Below the pieces are notes generated by a model. The model did no database searches, was not told the origin of the DNA, and saw only the letters and a list, made by a program, of their open reading frames with translations. A program made the position numbers and the translations under genes. Source: an uncultured Sulfitobacter sp. (GTDB lineage: Bacteria; Pseudomonadota; Alphaproteobacteria; Rhodobacterales; Rhodobacteraceae). Taken from it: DNA of 64,000 nucleotides. Positions 54,772 through 63,616 of this stretch are shown here, one piece after another (positions within the stretch are counted from its first letter, which is position 1; every line of letters starts with the position of its first letter). The stretch covers positions 232,120-296,119 of the forward strand of contig NZ_CANMQD010000003.1 of NCBI RefSeq assembly GCF_947499945.1, read 5' to 3'.

Positions 54772-55737
54772 ATGAGCGGATTGATTGCACTGTTGGACGA
54801 TGTGGCAGCCATTGCAAAAGTGGCGGCATCCTCAGTTGACGATGTCATCGGGCAGGCGACCAAAGCTTCTGCAAAAGCGGCGGGTGCGGTGATTGATGAT
54901 GCGGCTGTAACCCCCAAATACGTGCATGGCTTCGAGGCCAGCCGCGAGTTGCCGATCATCTGGCGTATCACAAAAGGATCTTTGAAGAACAAACTCGTCT
55001 TCTTGCTGCCCGCAGGCTTGGCTCTGTCTGCCTTCGCACCTTGGGCGATTGCACCGCTCCTGATGCTGGGGGGCGCATATTTGTGCTTTGAGGGGGCCGA
55101 GAAGGTTGCCCATGTGTTGGGATGGAGCCATGGCCACGAGGACCACCCTCATAAAGAGACAACCATTGATGATCCTGCTGCGCTGGAAGAGGAAAAGGCA
55201 AAAGGAGCGATCAAGACCGACTTTATCCTCTCTGCCGAAATTATGACCATTTCACTTGCTGCAATTCCCGAAAGCGGATTTTGGATGGAGGCCGCGACAT
55301 TAGCTGCAGTGGCCGTCATTATCACCGTGGCGGTCTACGGCTCTGTGGCTCTTATCGTGAAAATGGATGATCTGGGACTTGCCATGGCGAATGGTGGGCG
55401 GCTTGCACCGACACGCGCCATTGGTCGCAGCTTGGTCAAAGGGATGCCGGGTTTTCTGAGGTTGCTAACTGTTGTGGGTACGGCTGCGATGCTCTGGGTG
55501 GGTGGCTCAATCATCGTTCACGGTCTGGAAGAGTTGGGCGTCGCAGGTCCGGCCCAAATGATCCACGATGTCGCCTATGCGATTGGCCATGCATTGCCAG
55601 AGAGAATCGCCGGCTTCAGTGAATGGCTCTCTAAGGCCGCGATTGATGGTGTGTTGGGGTTGGCTCTTGGCCTGCTGCTCATCCCACTAGGAGAGCGTAT
55701 CGTCACCCCGATCTGGCGCAAGGTCTTTTCAAGTTAA
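54772..55737 (+). CDS. DUF808 (YedI-like) membrane protein
   Basis: A 321-residue inner-membrane protein of the DUF808 family (E. coli YedI). It opens with SGLIALLDDVAAIAKVAASSVDDVIGQA and has about five hydrophobic helices, with a histidine-rich loop (HGHEDHPHKE). The function is unknown; the His cluster suggests metal binding. AAAAGCGGAGCGGAT lies just before the ATG. Confidence 0.88.
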   Translation: MSGLIALLDDVAAIAKVAASSVDDVIGQATKASAKAAGAVIDDAAVTPKYVHGFEASRELPIIWRITKGSLKNKLVFLLPAGLALSAFAPWAIAPLLMLGGAYLCFEGAEKVAHVLGWSHGHEDHPHKETTIDDPAALEEEKAKGAIKTDFILSAEIMTISLAAIPESGFWMEAATLAAVAVIITVAVYGSVALIVKMDDLGLAMANGGRLAPTRAIGRSLVKGMPGFLRLLTVVGTAAMLWVGGSIIVHGLEELGVAGPAQMIHDVAYAIGHALPERIAGFSEWLSKAAIDGVLGLALGLLLIPLGERIVTPIWRKVFSS

Positions 55738-55768
55738 AGTGGATCGGGCTGAGAGCCGCTGTATGGAC

Positions 55769-55948
55769 TCAGCTGTCCGTATTGCGGTCAAAGCGGCGTG
55801 CAGTGATTGATGCAACAATAAGCGTCGCCATGCCGAGATGGCCGTAAATCACGTAGTTCAACATGACCTGACCGAACGTATCGCCAGCAAACAAAGACAG
55901 GATCGCGGCAACGCCGCCGGTCATAATTGCTGTCAAAAGATAGGCCAT
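55769..55948 (-). CDS. small membrane protein, two helices
   Basis: A 59-residue protein with two hydrophobic helices (YLLTAIMTGGVAAILSLFAG and VIYGHLGMATLIVASITA). CGGAG lies eight bases before the ATG at 55948, which I prefer to the GTG at 55963. It is convergent with DUF808. No family recognised. Confidence 0.6.
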   Translation of the reverse strand: MAYLLTAIMTGGVAAILSLFAGDTFGQVMLNYVIYGHLGMATLIVASITARRFDRNTDS

Positions 55949-56142
55949 TCTCACACTCCGCACTCAAATAAACTGTTCAACTTTGGGTCGTCTCACTTTG
56001 GATCTTAAACGTTAACGAAGTATTAGTTTCGTTCAAGACCCCCTCTGTTTAGGCGGCGCATGTGGCCGAAGATCGCCCGAAATGTGGCGAAAGTGGCGCA
56101 AACTGGCTCATCCGGGCATTAATCCATTCCTGAATTGGAAAC

Positions 56143-56177
56143 AAAAAAGGGGAAGCTTCTTTCGAAGCCTCCCCTTT
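56143..56177 (-). terminator. terminator after transketolase
   Basis: A 14-bp stem with one G-T pair (AAAGGGGA..AGCTTC type) and a four-base loop. Read on the minus strand it ends in a run of six T residues. It lies 21 bases after the tkt stop. Confidence 0.88.
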
Positions 56178-56198
56178 GGGTATCTTATTTATATAGGC

Positions 56199-58214
56199 CT
56201 ACAGCAGCGCTTTTGCCTTTGCGGCAATATTTTCGGCTGTGATGCCAAACTTCACAAACAGCTCTTCCGCGGGGGCGGATGCCCCAAATCGGTCCATGCC
56301 GACAAAATCTGCTTTGCCATATTTGCCGCGCTCGCCGAACAGCCAGCGGTCCCAGCCTTGGCGCACGCCAGCCTCGACACCGACACGCACAGCGCCGCCC
56401 GGCAAGACGCGTTTGCGGTAAGCATCTTCCTGCTCGGCAAACAGCTCCATACACGGCATGGACACAACGCGTGTGCCGATGCCTTCGGCCTGCAACAGGT
56501 CGCGTGCTTCAAGCGCGATCGCCACTTCGGAGCCTGTGGCGATCAGGATGACCTGACGTTTGCCTTCCGCATCAACCAATGTGTACGCACCCAGTGCGGC
56601 CATATTCTTGTTCTTATGCTCAAGACGTACTGTGGGCAGGCCTTGGCGCGTCAGGGATAAAACGGAGGGGCGGTTTTTCTCGGTAAACGCAACTTCCCAC
56701 GCTTCTGCTGTCTCCACCGTATCCGCAGGGCGGAAGACAAGGGTGTTGGGCGTAGAGCGTGAGATCGCCAGATGCTCGACAGGCTGGTGTGTCGGGCCGT
56801 CTTCGCCCAGACCGATGCTGTCGTGTGTCATGACATAAACCACAGGCACCTGCATTAGCGCTGACAGGCGCATCGCGGGGCGTGCATAATCGGTAAAACA
56901 CATGAACGTGCCGGAGTAGGGGCGCACGCCACCGTGCAGCGCCATACCGTTCATGGCAGAGGCCATCCCGTGCTCACGGATACCCCAATAGACATAGCGT
57001 CCACCGCGGCTATCCAGATCGAACACACCCAGGTCGGAAGTCTTTGTGTTGTTTGAACCTGTAAGGTCAGCAGAGCCGCCTACAGTCTCGGGCAGGATCG
57101 GGTTGACGACTTCGAGGACTTTCTCGGAGGAGGCGCGTGTCGCCAGCTTTGGCGCAGTCTCGGTGATCTGCTTTTTGAACGCTTTGATGGTGGCGCTTAG
57201 TTTCTTGGGCGCATCCCCTGCCAGCGCACGATTGAATGTCTCGCGCTTGTTGCCGGGCATTTTGTCGAAACGCTCTTCCCATGCGCGGCGGGTGTCTGCA
57301 CCGCGTGATCCAATAGCTTCCCATGCGGACTTGATGTCTTTCGGTATGTCGAACGGCGCTGATTTCCAACCCCATGCTTCTTTCGCCGCGACCATCTGCG
57401 CAGGATCGGTCAATGCACCGTGACCTTTGGATGTGTCCTGTGCCGCGTGACCCAGTGCGATATGCGTTTTGCAAGCAATCATGCTGGGCGTGTCGGTCTT
57501 TTTGGCCGCTGTCAGGGCCGCATCAATCTCGTCAGGGTTATGACCGTCGATTTCCTGCACATCCCAACCCGCGGCGCGGAAACGTGCCGCTTGGTCAGTT
57601 GTATCGGAGAGGGACACAGGACCGTCGATGGTGATGTTGTTATTGTCCCACATGACAATCAGCTTCGAAAGCTTGTGACGCCCTGCGAGCGTAATCGCCT
57701 CTTGGCTCACACCTTCCATGAGGCAGCCATCGCCCGCGATGACATATGTGTGGTGATCCACAACTTTCGCGCCATAGGTGGCACGCTGGATTTCCTCGGC
57801 CATGGCAAAACCGACGGAGTTGGCGATGCCTTGTCCCAAAGGGCCAGTGGTCGTTTCAATCGCGTCCGCGAGGAAGTTCTCGGGGTGGCCTGCGGTGCGT
57901 GCACCCATCTGGCGGAAATTCTTGATCTCTTCGATGGGGAATTGTGCGTCGCCCACAAGGTGCAGCAAAGAATAGATCAGCATGGAGCCGTGGCCCGCTG
58001 ACAGGATGAACCGGTCGCGGTCAGGCCAAAGCGGATTGGCCGCATCAAACTTGAGGTGGTTCTGAAACAGGACAGTTGCGACGTCTGCCATCCCGATGGG
58101 CATGCCGGAGTGGCCTGAGTTGGCCTCGGCTACGGCATCAAGGGTAAGCGCACGAATAGCGGCGGCCTTGGACCAGTGATCGGGGTGGGCGGCTTGGAGG
58201 GCTTTGAGATCCAC
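56199..58214 (-). CDS. tkt: transketolase
   Basis: Tkt moves two-carbon units between sugar phosphates in the pentose phosphate pathway. The 671-residue protein has [19 protein letters not shown], the TPP site [18 protein letters not shown] to [10 protein letters not shown], and [21 protein letters not shown] start at the GTG at 58214, because AAGGAG lies 12 bases before it; the frame runs open to 58430 but reads as non-coding. With the two gap genes and pgk it gives a sugar-phosphate set spread along the window. Confidence 0.95.
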   Translation of the reverse strand: MDLKALQAAHPDHWSKAAAIRALTLDAVAEANSGHSGMPIGMADVATVLFQNHLKFDAANPLWPDRDRFILSAGHGSMLIYSLLHLVGDAQFPIEEIKNFRQMGARTAGHPENFLADAIETTTGPLGQGIANSVGFAMAEEIQRATYGAKVVDHHTYVIAGDGCLMEGVSQEAITLAGRHKLSKLIVMWDNNNITIDGPVSLSDTTDQAARFRAAGWDVQEIDGHNPDEIDAALTAAKKTDTPSMIACKTHIALGHAAQDTSKGHGALTDPAQMVAAKEAWGWKSAPFDIPKDIKSAWEAIGSRGADTRRAWEERFDKMPGNKRETFNRALAGDAPKKLSATIKAFKKQITETAPKLATRASSEKVLEVVNPILPETVGGSADLTGSNNTKTSDLGVFDLDSRGGRYVYWGIREHGMASAMNGMALHGGVRPYSGTFMCFTDYARPAMRLSALMQVPVVYVMTHDSIGLGEDGPTHQPVEHLAISRSTPNTLVFRPADTVETAEAWEVAFTEKNRPSVLSLTRQGLPTVRLEHKNKNMAALGAYTLVDAEGKRQVILIATGSEVAIALEARDLLQAEGIGTRVVSMPCMELFAEQEDAYRKRVLPGGAVRVGVEAGVRQGWDRWLFGERGKYGKADFVGMDRFGASAPAEELFVKFGITAENIAAKAKALL

Positions 58215-58453
58215 GCGGGAGGGCTCCTTTGCAAGGTGAAAAGCTTTGAGGTTCCATATCAGGGCAGGGCAAAAGATCAAGCACGGCTGACGCCTCCTGA
58301 ATTGACGCAAGAAGTGAGCATAGAGCGCCAAGTCGCTGATCTGAAAGGGGGGCAGTATTTTACCTGTGCTTTGGGTAGGATTGACGAATAAAAGCGTAAA
58401 GCGATTCGCCGATGCAACCAGTCGGCGCACGTTTGAGTGAGTGAGAGGTACTT

Positions 58454-58948
58454 ATGAGCGATATTGAAGAACTACAGCGACGAATTACCGCCGCAATGGA
58501 TCAGGTCGCGTTCGGGTTGGAAAAGCTGGGACCGGCGGCGGCCGCAGGCCCCGATGAGGACACGCTGCGCCAACTCGAAGAAGAAAAAACAGCCAATGCA
58601 CAGTTGCAAGAGCGTGTGCGCGCCCTGCGCACCAAGACGGATGGCGAGATTTCCAGCCTGCGTGCCCAAGTCGACGAGGGACAAGGGCGTATGGCCGCGC
58701 TTGACGTAGAACTTCAGCGCGTGCGCCGCGCCAATGCCCAACTGTCAGAAGCCTGTGCTGCATTGCGGGCCGCCAATAGCGAAGGGGTGGGCGAGCCGCA
58801 CCTTATCAATAAGGCGATGCTGGCCGAGCTCGAGGCCCTGCGCGCGTCGCGTGCCGCAGATGTTGCCGAGGCTTCGGTTATCCTTGCCAGCCTGCAACCG
58901 CTTGTGGATGCAGCCGCAACAGATACCCCCACGCAGGAGGACGCGTAA
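58454..58948 (+). CDS. zauP: coiled-coil protein upstream of zapA, ZauP-like
   Basis: A 164-residue protein, almost all coiled coil (about residues 35-105, LRQLEEEKTANAQLQERVRALR and VDEGQGRMAALDVELQRVRR), with a short helical N terminus. Its stop overlaps the zapA ATG by one base. In Caulobacter a coiled-coil partner, ZauP, is encoded in an operon with ZapA and focuses the Z-ring; context and structure make this the likely homologue. Sequence identity is unverified. Confidence 0.65.
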   Translation: MSDIEELQRRITAAMDQVAFGLEKLGPAAAAGPDEDTLRQLEEEKTANAQLQERVRALRTKTDGEISSLRAQVDEGQGRMAALDVELQRVRRANAQLSEACAALRAANSEGVGEPHLINKAMLAELEALRASRAADVAEASVILASLQPLVDAAATDTPTQEDA

Positions 58949-59340
58949 TGCCAGAGGTCAAGATTTCCATTGGCGGTCGCCATTTTGATGTGGCCTGTCA
59001 GGAGGGGGAAGAAAGCTATCTGCACTCCGCCGCCAAGATGCTTGATGACGAGGCTCAGGTGCTTGCCGATGCGGTAGGTCGTATGCCAGAGGCGCGGATG
59101 CTGCTCATGGCGGGGTTGATGCTGGCTGACAAAACCGCCAGCGTCGAGGACAAGATCGTAGAAGTCCGTGCAGAGCTGGCCGAGCGTGAAGCAGAGCTGG
59201 AAGGCTTGCGTAACGTTGTGGTCGAGCCTGAGCGCGTCGAAGTCCCCGTTGTGCCGCAATCGGTCACCGACACACTGCAAGAGATTGCCGCACGCGCGGA
59301 ATCACTTGCTGCGGAAGTGGACGAGAAGGTCGGCGGCTAA
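58948..59340 (+). CDS. zapA: cell division protein ZapA
   Basis: A 130-residue ZapA that bundles FtsZ filaments. The N-terminal globular domain starts EVKISIGGRHFDVACQEGEE and YLHSAAKMLDDEAQ. A long C-terminal coiled coil follows (EDKIVEVRAELAEREAELEGL). Its length beyond the E. coli version reflects the extra C-terminal helix (QSVTDTLQEIAARAESLAAE). Translation is coupled to the ZauP-like gene. Confidence 0.92.
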   Translation: MPEVKISIGGRHFDVACQEGEESYLHSAAKMLDDEAQVLADAVGRMPEARMLLMAGLMLADKTASVEDKIVEVRAELAEREAELEGLRNVVVEPERVEVPVVPQSVTDTLQEIAARAESLAAEVDEKVGG

Positions 59341-59375
59341 CTGGCACTGCTAAAACACGCGATTGCAACGAAATA

Positions 59376-59401
59376 GGGAGGATGGCTTTCACCATCCTCC
59401 C
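59376..59401. terminator. hairpin between zapA and the DUF481 gene
   Basis: A perfect 10-bp stem (59376-59385 with 59392-59401) and six-base loop. It lies between convergent genes and has only a weak T-run on either strand (TATTTCGTT on the minus side), so it is a probable shared terminator. Confidence 0.6.
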
Positions 59402-59465
59402 TGAGTCATCCTAAGGCTGCGCTACGAGGCGTTAAACAGCCAAAAGACTTTTCTCCAAGCTCTGC

Positions 59466-60320
59466 TTAGAAGCCCAGAACCAGCGACACACCAAGAGTGT
59501 TATCTGTGGATTTCTGGCCCAGAACTGGATCAGTGTTATACTCGGTCCGGTAGCTGACGCGCGTGGACAGGTTGTTGGACAGCTTGTAGTTGATGCCCGC
59601 ATCGTTAGAGACCAGCGTATTCACATCAGAACCCAGAACATCTGTATCCATGGTGAAGGACATCACGTCATTGATCGCATAGAAGTAACGCGAAGAAGCG
59701 ATCATGCCTACTTCTGTTTCCGAGCTACCAGTTGCGTCTTTGAAGTACCGAACGCCGGGGCCTGCTTGAACGCGCCATGTTTGGTTTGGCTTGTTCAAGA
59801 CACGGTAACCAGGACCAAAGCCCAAGAATGCGTTTGTCTCATCACCATCAAGGGCATTGTTTTCGTCATCAGTCAGGTAACCATCATACTGGTAGCGACC
59901 AACTGCAAAGGCATAAAGCTCAGGCGTGAAGTAGCGGTTGGCCTCATACGTCATGAAGAATTTCTCTTCTGACTTGATGCCATTGGCTTCGCCGTATTCA
60001 ACTGCGAAACCGACGAGGTGGCTCCAGTTGCCGATGCCATATGTCAGACGCCCCGCGCCAGAAACTTCACCGTTGTCAGTGTTGCCCGAAGTGCCGGATG
60101 CAGACAGGGCAAACGAGCCTTTCCAGCCTTGTGCCACACCATTGGGGCCAAAACGATCAGTGTCATTGCCGCGTGCAAGATCTGTGTTCACGTCATCGGT
60201 GATATCGTCGATCTGGTCGTTGAGTGCCTCAACGCCTGTAATAGCTGTTTGTGCCATGGCAGGGGCAGCAACGATAAGTGCGAGGGCGGATACGGTCGCA
60301 AATTTAACGAAAGTATTCAT
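59466..60320 (-). CDS. DUF481 outer-membrane protein (YdiY-like)
   Basis: A 284-residue protein with a signal peptide ending AAPAMAQ. A beta-barrel of alternating strands follows (GWKGSFALSASGTSGNTDNGEV, FLGFGPGYRVLNKPNQTWRVQ), typical of DUF481 salt-stress-linked proteins. The C terminus ends in aromatic phenylalanine (SLVLGF), as in BamA-inserted barrels. Start at 60320 because the signal peptide begins there; the longer frame adds non-coding sequence. Confidence 0.88.
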   Translation of the reverse strand: MNTFVKFATVSALALIVAAPAMAQTAITGVEALNDQIDDITDDVNTDLARGNDTDRFGPNGVAQGWKGSFALSASGTSGNTDNGEVSGAGRLTYGIGNWSHLVGFAVEYGEANGIKSEEKFFMTYEANRYFTPELYAFAVGRYQYDGYLTDDENNALDGDETNAFLGFGPGYRVLNKPNQTWRVQAGPGVRYFKDATGSSETEVGMIASSRYFYAINDVMSFTMDTDVLGSDVNTLVSNDAGINYKLSNNLSTRVSYRTEYNTDPVLGQKSTDNTLGVSLVLGF

Positions 60321-60451
60321 AGTCGTTCCCTTTCGAGGAGTTGATCCGTCATCCAGCGCAGTGCTGAAGATCGGAAGCATCTCTGCTGTCCCCACATTAT
60401 GATAAAGGCGAATATGACGGAAATTCGTATTAGTCGTGTCTGAGGTGATAA

Positions 60452-61381
60452 TTACTCATTTGTAATTATGGGGAACAACCCAGGTTCGTAGTGTTCAACC
60501 AGTTCAAGGTCAGCAACAATATATTCTTGTTCAACTTCAGCAGCTTGCACCACTTTTGCGAGGGCGGCTTTGGCAACGGCAGAGATGTCTTCTTCGATGT
60601 CTTCACGCCAAACCACCCACGAGGGATAGGGAAACCGTGGTGCATCTGCCACAAGGTGGAGCTTTTTTTGGTCCATGTACCGCTTGGCGGTGCGCGCAGG
60701 CATATATGCGGCCGCTTTTCGATTCACGATATAGTCGGCGGCCAAGGCTCCCAATGCCATAGAGCGTCCTGAATCCGTCAGATGCGGCAGGTTCAACGCG
60801 AGCGCATGGGTGAATTCCGGCCCCCAATCAACAGAGACATAATCCCTTCCCAGATCAATAGGTGCGTCAGGATAGGAGGCGACGAGGATGAGTTCGTCGT
60901 CCAGTGCAGGTTCTGCGAGCAGGCCAGGGCGCAGTTGCGGCGTATACATCAATGCCGCCTGTACAACGCCCTCTACCAAGAACCGCGTCATCCGGTCTGT
61001 CATGCCCAGTTCTGCGTGAACGCTTAGCTCTGGCATGCGGGTCTGCATCTCGTCGATCCAGCGAAACCCCAGCCGCGGCCAGAGGGAGTATTGTGCACCA
61101 ATGGTTATGGCACGGGTATAGCCGTCGGGAATGGCGATCTGCTGACGCGCCTCTTGCCAAAGGCGCAGCAGGCTCAGGGCATACCGTTCGAATTGAACAC
61201 CCGCTGGCGTAAGTATAGCTCCCGCTTTGGAACGGGTGAACAATGCATGGCCCAGACTGTCTTCAAGACGCTGGATGCGCAGGCTCACGGCAGACTGGGT
61301 AACGAACAGCCGATCACAAGCCGCCACAAACGATCCCGTGTTTGCGACTTCGATGAATGTTTTAATGAGAGTGATGTCCAT
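60452..61381 (-). CDS. LysR-family transcriptional regulator
   Basis: A 309-residue LysR regulator. DNA-binding domain DITLIKTFIEVANTGSFVAACDRLFVTQSAVSLRIQRLE, then the effector domain. It is divergent from the small lipoprotein gene across 149 bases and precedes the DUF481 gene on the same strand; either could be a target. I start at the ATG at 61381, because the extension to 61543 is not LysR-like. Confidence 0.9.
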   Translation of the reverse strand: MDITLIKTFIEVANTGSFVAACDRLFVTQSAVSLRIQRLEDSLGHALFTRSKAGAILTPAGVQFERYALSLLRLWQEARQQIAIPDGYTRAITIGAQYSLWPRLGFRWIDEMQTRMPELSVHAELGMTDRMTRFLVEGVVQAALMYTPQLRPGLLAEPALDDELILVASYPDAPIDLGRDYVSVDWGPEFTHALALNLPHLTDSGRSMALGALAADYIVNRKAAAYMPARTAKRYMDQKKLHLVADAPRFPYPSWVVWREDIEEDISAVAKAALAKVVQAAEVEQEYIVADLELVEHYEPGLFPIITNE

Positions 61382-61530
61382 TCTTGATTTCCCATGAGTG
61401 ATACGCGTTACAAACATAATTCTTATTCGTTTTTCTATTGTAAAGATAGTCGCTATCTCTGTCTCATCGGAAAAGGACAGAAGGTCTGCTCCGAAAGAGA
61501 AACACCAGCGCTTTGCTGAAAGGAATTGAA

Positions 61531-61725
61531 ATGTTGAACACACGTAAAATGATGATCGTAGCCCTTATGGGCGCACTGGTATCTGTCTCTGCGTGCTCCA
61601 CAGGGCAAGTGCTGGACAACACTGTGGACGCCACAGGCTTTGTCGCAAAGACAGCCGTAAAAGGCACCATTGGCGCAGGTAAACTGGCCGTCAAAGGCGT
61701 GAAAGCTGCCACTGCAGACGAGTAA
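61531..61725 (+). CDS. small lipoprotein
   Basis: A 64-residue protein with a lipoprotein signal: MLNTRKMMIVALMGALVSVS then ACS, with the lipidated cysteine at about position 22. The mature part is short and rich in Ala, Gly, Val and Lys. AAAGGAATTGAA precedes the ATG at 61531. Function unknown. A terminator follows directly. Confidence 0.7.
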   Translation: MLNTRKMMIVALMGALVSVSACSTGQVLDNTVDATGFVAKTAVKGTIGAGKLAVKGVKAATADE

Positions 61726-61749
61726 GCCCGCTACCTCCTGAATGACGCA

Positions 61750-61780
61750 AGCGCGCCCCGATCCGGTGGCGCGCTTTTTT
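61750..61780. terminator. shared terminator, lipoprotein / HAD hydrolase
   Basis: An 8-bp stem AGCGCGCC (61750-61757) with GGCGCGCT (61768-61775), then a T-run. It ends the lipoprotein gene and abuts the convergent HAD stop. Confidence 0.78.
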
Positions 61781-62453
61781 ATGGTAAAGCTTGTGGCCTG
61801 ATCAAACCTGCTTTGACTGCGCCCTCAATCAGATTGGGCGCGATAAGATGTCCCTGCGCGATGAGGGTTTTCGAAGGGGGGACAAGATCAGGTATCTGCA
61901 CTGTGAGCGCACTAGAAGCCAAAGCCGCTCGCGTGCCCGTCTCACTGTCCTCGAATGCGATACACTGTGAGGCGGTAAGCCCGATGAGTGCCGCCGCCTT
62001 GTGATAGGTTTCGGGGTCAGGTTTGCCGCGCTTAACAAGATCACCACCAATGACATCACGAATGTGGGGCAGCAGGCCTGCCTTTGCCAAATGCGCACGC
62101 GCCGTTGCCGTTTTGGTAGAGGTCGCAACAGCCATTTTGTAGCCGGACGCAGCAAGCATTTGTAGCAGAGGCAGGGCGCCGTGCTTCAACGGGATATCCT
62201 CGGCGAAGCGGACCGCGATGCGTTTGTCCCACTGCGCGTTGAATTGATCCAGCCCAATCTCGCGGGGCAGGCTTTCGCGGATCACCTCATCGCTTTGATC
62301 TTGCCTCAGGCCGATAGAGCGCAGGTAAACCTCTGGTGTCTCTGGAAGGGCAAAATGCGCTCTGGTGAGGGTAAAGCACTCAAAGAAAAGCCGCTCGGTA
62401 TCCAGCAACAGCCCGTCCATATCAAACAGCACGCCCTGTGCGGGTCTGGTCAT
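61779..62453 (-). CDS. HAD-superfamily phosphatase/phosphoglucomutase-like
   Basis: A 224-residue HAD hydrolase. Motif I FDMDGLLLDTERLFF supplies the Asp nucleophile, motif II MAVATSTKT, and motif III/IV GKPDPETYHKAAALIG to AFEDSETG. The cap domain is of the beta-phosphoglucomutase type. The substrate is not clear. I start at 62453. Confidence 0.87.
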   Translation of the reverse strand: MTRPAQGVLFDMDGLLLDTERLFFECFTLTRAHFALPETPEVYLRSIGLRQDQSDEVIRESLPREIGLDQFNAQWDKRIAVRFAEDIPLKHGALPLLQMLAASGYKMAVATSTKTATARAHLAKAGLLPHIRDVIGGDLVKRGKPDPETYHKAAALIGLTASQCIAFEDSETGTRAALASSALTVQIPDLVPPSKTLIAQGHLIAPNLIEGAVKAGLIRPQALP

Positions 62454-62538
62454 GAGCGTATCCTTGCAGCGGTTAGCACTGAAAAACACGCCCCCCATGA
62501 GGAAGGCGCGTTATGTCGTTTCATAGCAGGAGGGAGAA

Positions 62539-62901
62539 TTACGCGTTGGCTTCGCGAATCTTGTCTGCTGCTTCTTTGTCAAAGGTCACGCCGTTGTCAG
62601 CGAAGAACGTATCAAGCTCACCTGAGAGGGTCATCTCGGTGATGATGTCACAGCCGCCCACGAATTCGCCTTTGACATAAAGCTGCGGGATTGTGGGCCA
62701 GTCGGAGTAATCCTTGATGCCCTGACGGATGTCCTCGTCTGCGAGTACGTTCACATCGGCAAACTCTACGCCCATGTAATTCAGCACGCCTGCCACTTTG
62801 GAGGAGAAGCCACACTGCGGCATCTCTTTTGTGCCCTTCATGAACAGGACAACATCGTTATTGGTCACGGTCTCTTTGATTTTGGTGTTTGCGTCGCTCA
62901 T
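62539..62901 (-). CDS. grxD: monothiol glutaredoxin (CGFS type)
   Basis: A 120-residue CGFS glutaredoxin with the active motif CGFS at residues 30-33 ([10 protein letters not shown]). The rest includes [30 protein letters not shown], the usual glutathione site. Such proteins carry [2Fe-2S] clusters and bind BolA; the bolA gene lies 340 bases upstream, and a small membrane protein gene is between. Confidence 0.94.
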   Translation of the reverse strand: MSDANTKIKETVTNNDVVLFMKGTKEMPQCGFSSKVAGVLNYMGVEFADVNVLADEDIRQGIKDYSDWPTIPQLYVKGEFVGGCDIITEMTLSGELDTFFADNGVTFDKEAADKIREANA

Positions 62902-62905
62902 AGGT

Positions 62906-63238
62906 CTAATCCTTGTTTTTCATAAATGCGGCATGGAAGCGCCGTGCATAGGTTTCATCATCAGGCATGGCGTCAACGCTTGTGTCGATCCTGCCAGAGG
63001 AGCCGTTCCCGCGTGTCCATATGTGATTGACGCGCTCAAGGCTCTCGTTGCTGCGTTGGGTGCGGCGAATCTCGGCCATGTCTATGGCTTCCATTCCCAG
63101 TTCGGGCGCCTGTGACGGGCGGCTTTGCGGCTGGCGGCTGGACAGGGGGCGGTATGTGCCGCTGGCAGCACGGTATTGCCGCACCCCGAGTATCACGACG
63201 CCCAGCAGAACAGCCCCCAGTATCAGCGGCCAGTCCAT
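62906..63238 (-). CDS. small membrane-anchored protein between grxD and bolA
   Basis: A 110-residue protein with one N-terminal membrane helix ([18 protein letters not shown]). A hydrophilic tail follows, rich in Arg, Ser and Gln, with no cysteine or clear domain. It lies four bases from grxD and two bases from bolA, so the three are probably one operon. I do not recognise it. Confidence 0.65.
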   Translation of the reverse strand: MDWPLILGAVLLGVVILGVRQYRAASGTYRPLSSRQPQSRPSQAPELGMEAIDMAEIRRTQRSNESLERVNHIWTRGNGSSGRIDTSVDAMPDDETYARRFHAAFMKNKD

Positions 63239-63240
63239 GT

Positions 63241-63477
63241 CTATTCCGGCACTTTGGTTGTCAGCGCAAGCGCATGAAGCTCGCCTGAGGGACCGTCCAT
63301 CTTGCCCTTGAGGGCTGCATAGACGGCACGCTGTTGCTGCACACGGTTTTTCCCGCGAAAGCTTTCGTCCATCACCATAGCAGACATATGCACACCGTCA
63401 TTGCCTTCAACCACGATCTGCGCGTCGGGAAAGGTCACCCGCAGCAAGTCTTCAATTTCAGTGGCTGTCATGGGCAT
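63241..63477 (-). CDS. bolA: BolA-family protein
   Basis: A 78-residue BolA protein with the helix-turn-helix-like fold: TATEIEDLLRVTFPDAQIVV and FRGKNRVQQQRAVYAAL. It partners CGFS glutaredoxins in iron-sulfur handling. It starts at 63477 (MPMTATEIE), with GGAG seven bases upstream; the long open frame beyond 63477 is not coding in my reading. First in the bolA-membrane protein-grxD unit. Confidence 0.88.
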   Translation of the reverse strand: MPMTATEIEDLLRVTFPDAQIVVEGNDGVHMSAMVMDESFRGKNRVQQQRAVYAALKGKMDGPSGELHALALTTKVPE

Positions 63478-63616
63478 GGGCAGTCTCCAATTGGGATGTC
63501 TTTGATTAGATGTAGTAGGGGCCGCGTCCACGTGCAAGGGAGAGCGATCACGTCTTGCGCATGGGGCGCGATTGTCAGACGGTAAGGGCAAATCACTCCA
63601 CAGGAGGACAGACCCC

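Noticed and set aside
59341..59465. Possible 6S RNA downstream of zapA, where ssrS often lies
   Set aside because: The gap is only 125 bases and shows one simple hairpin, not the long closing stem and central bubble of 6S RNA.
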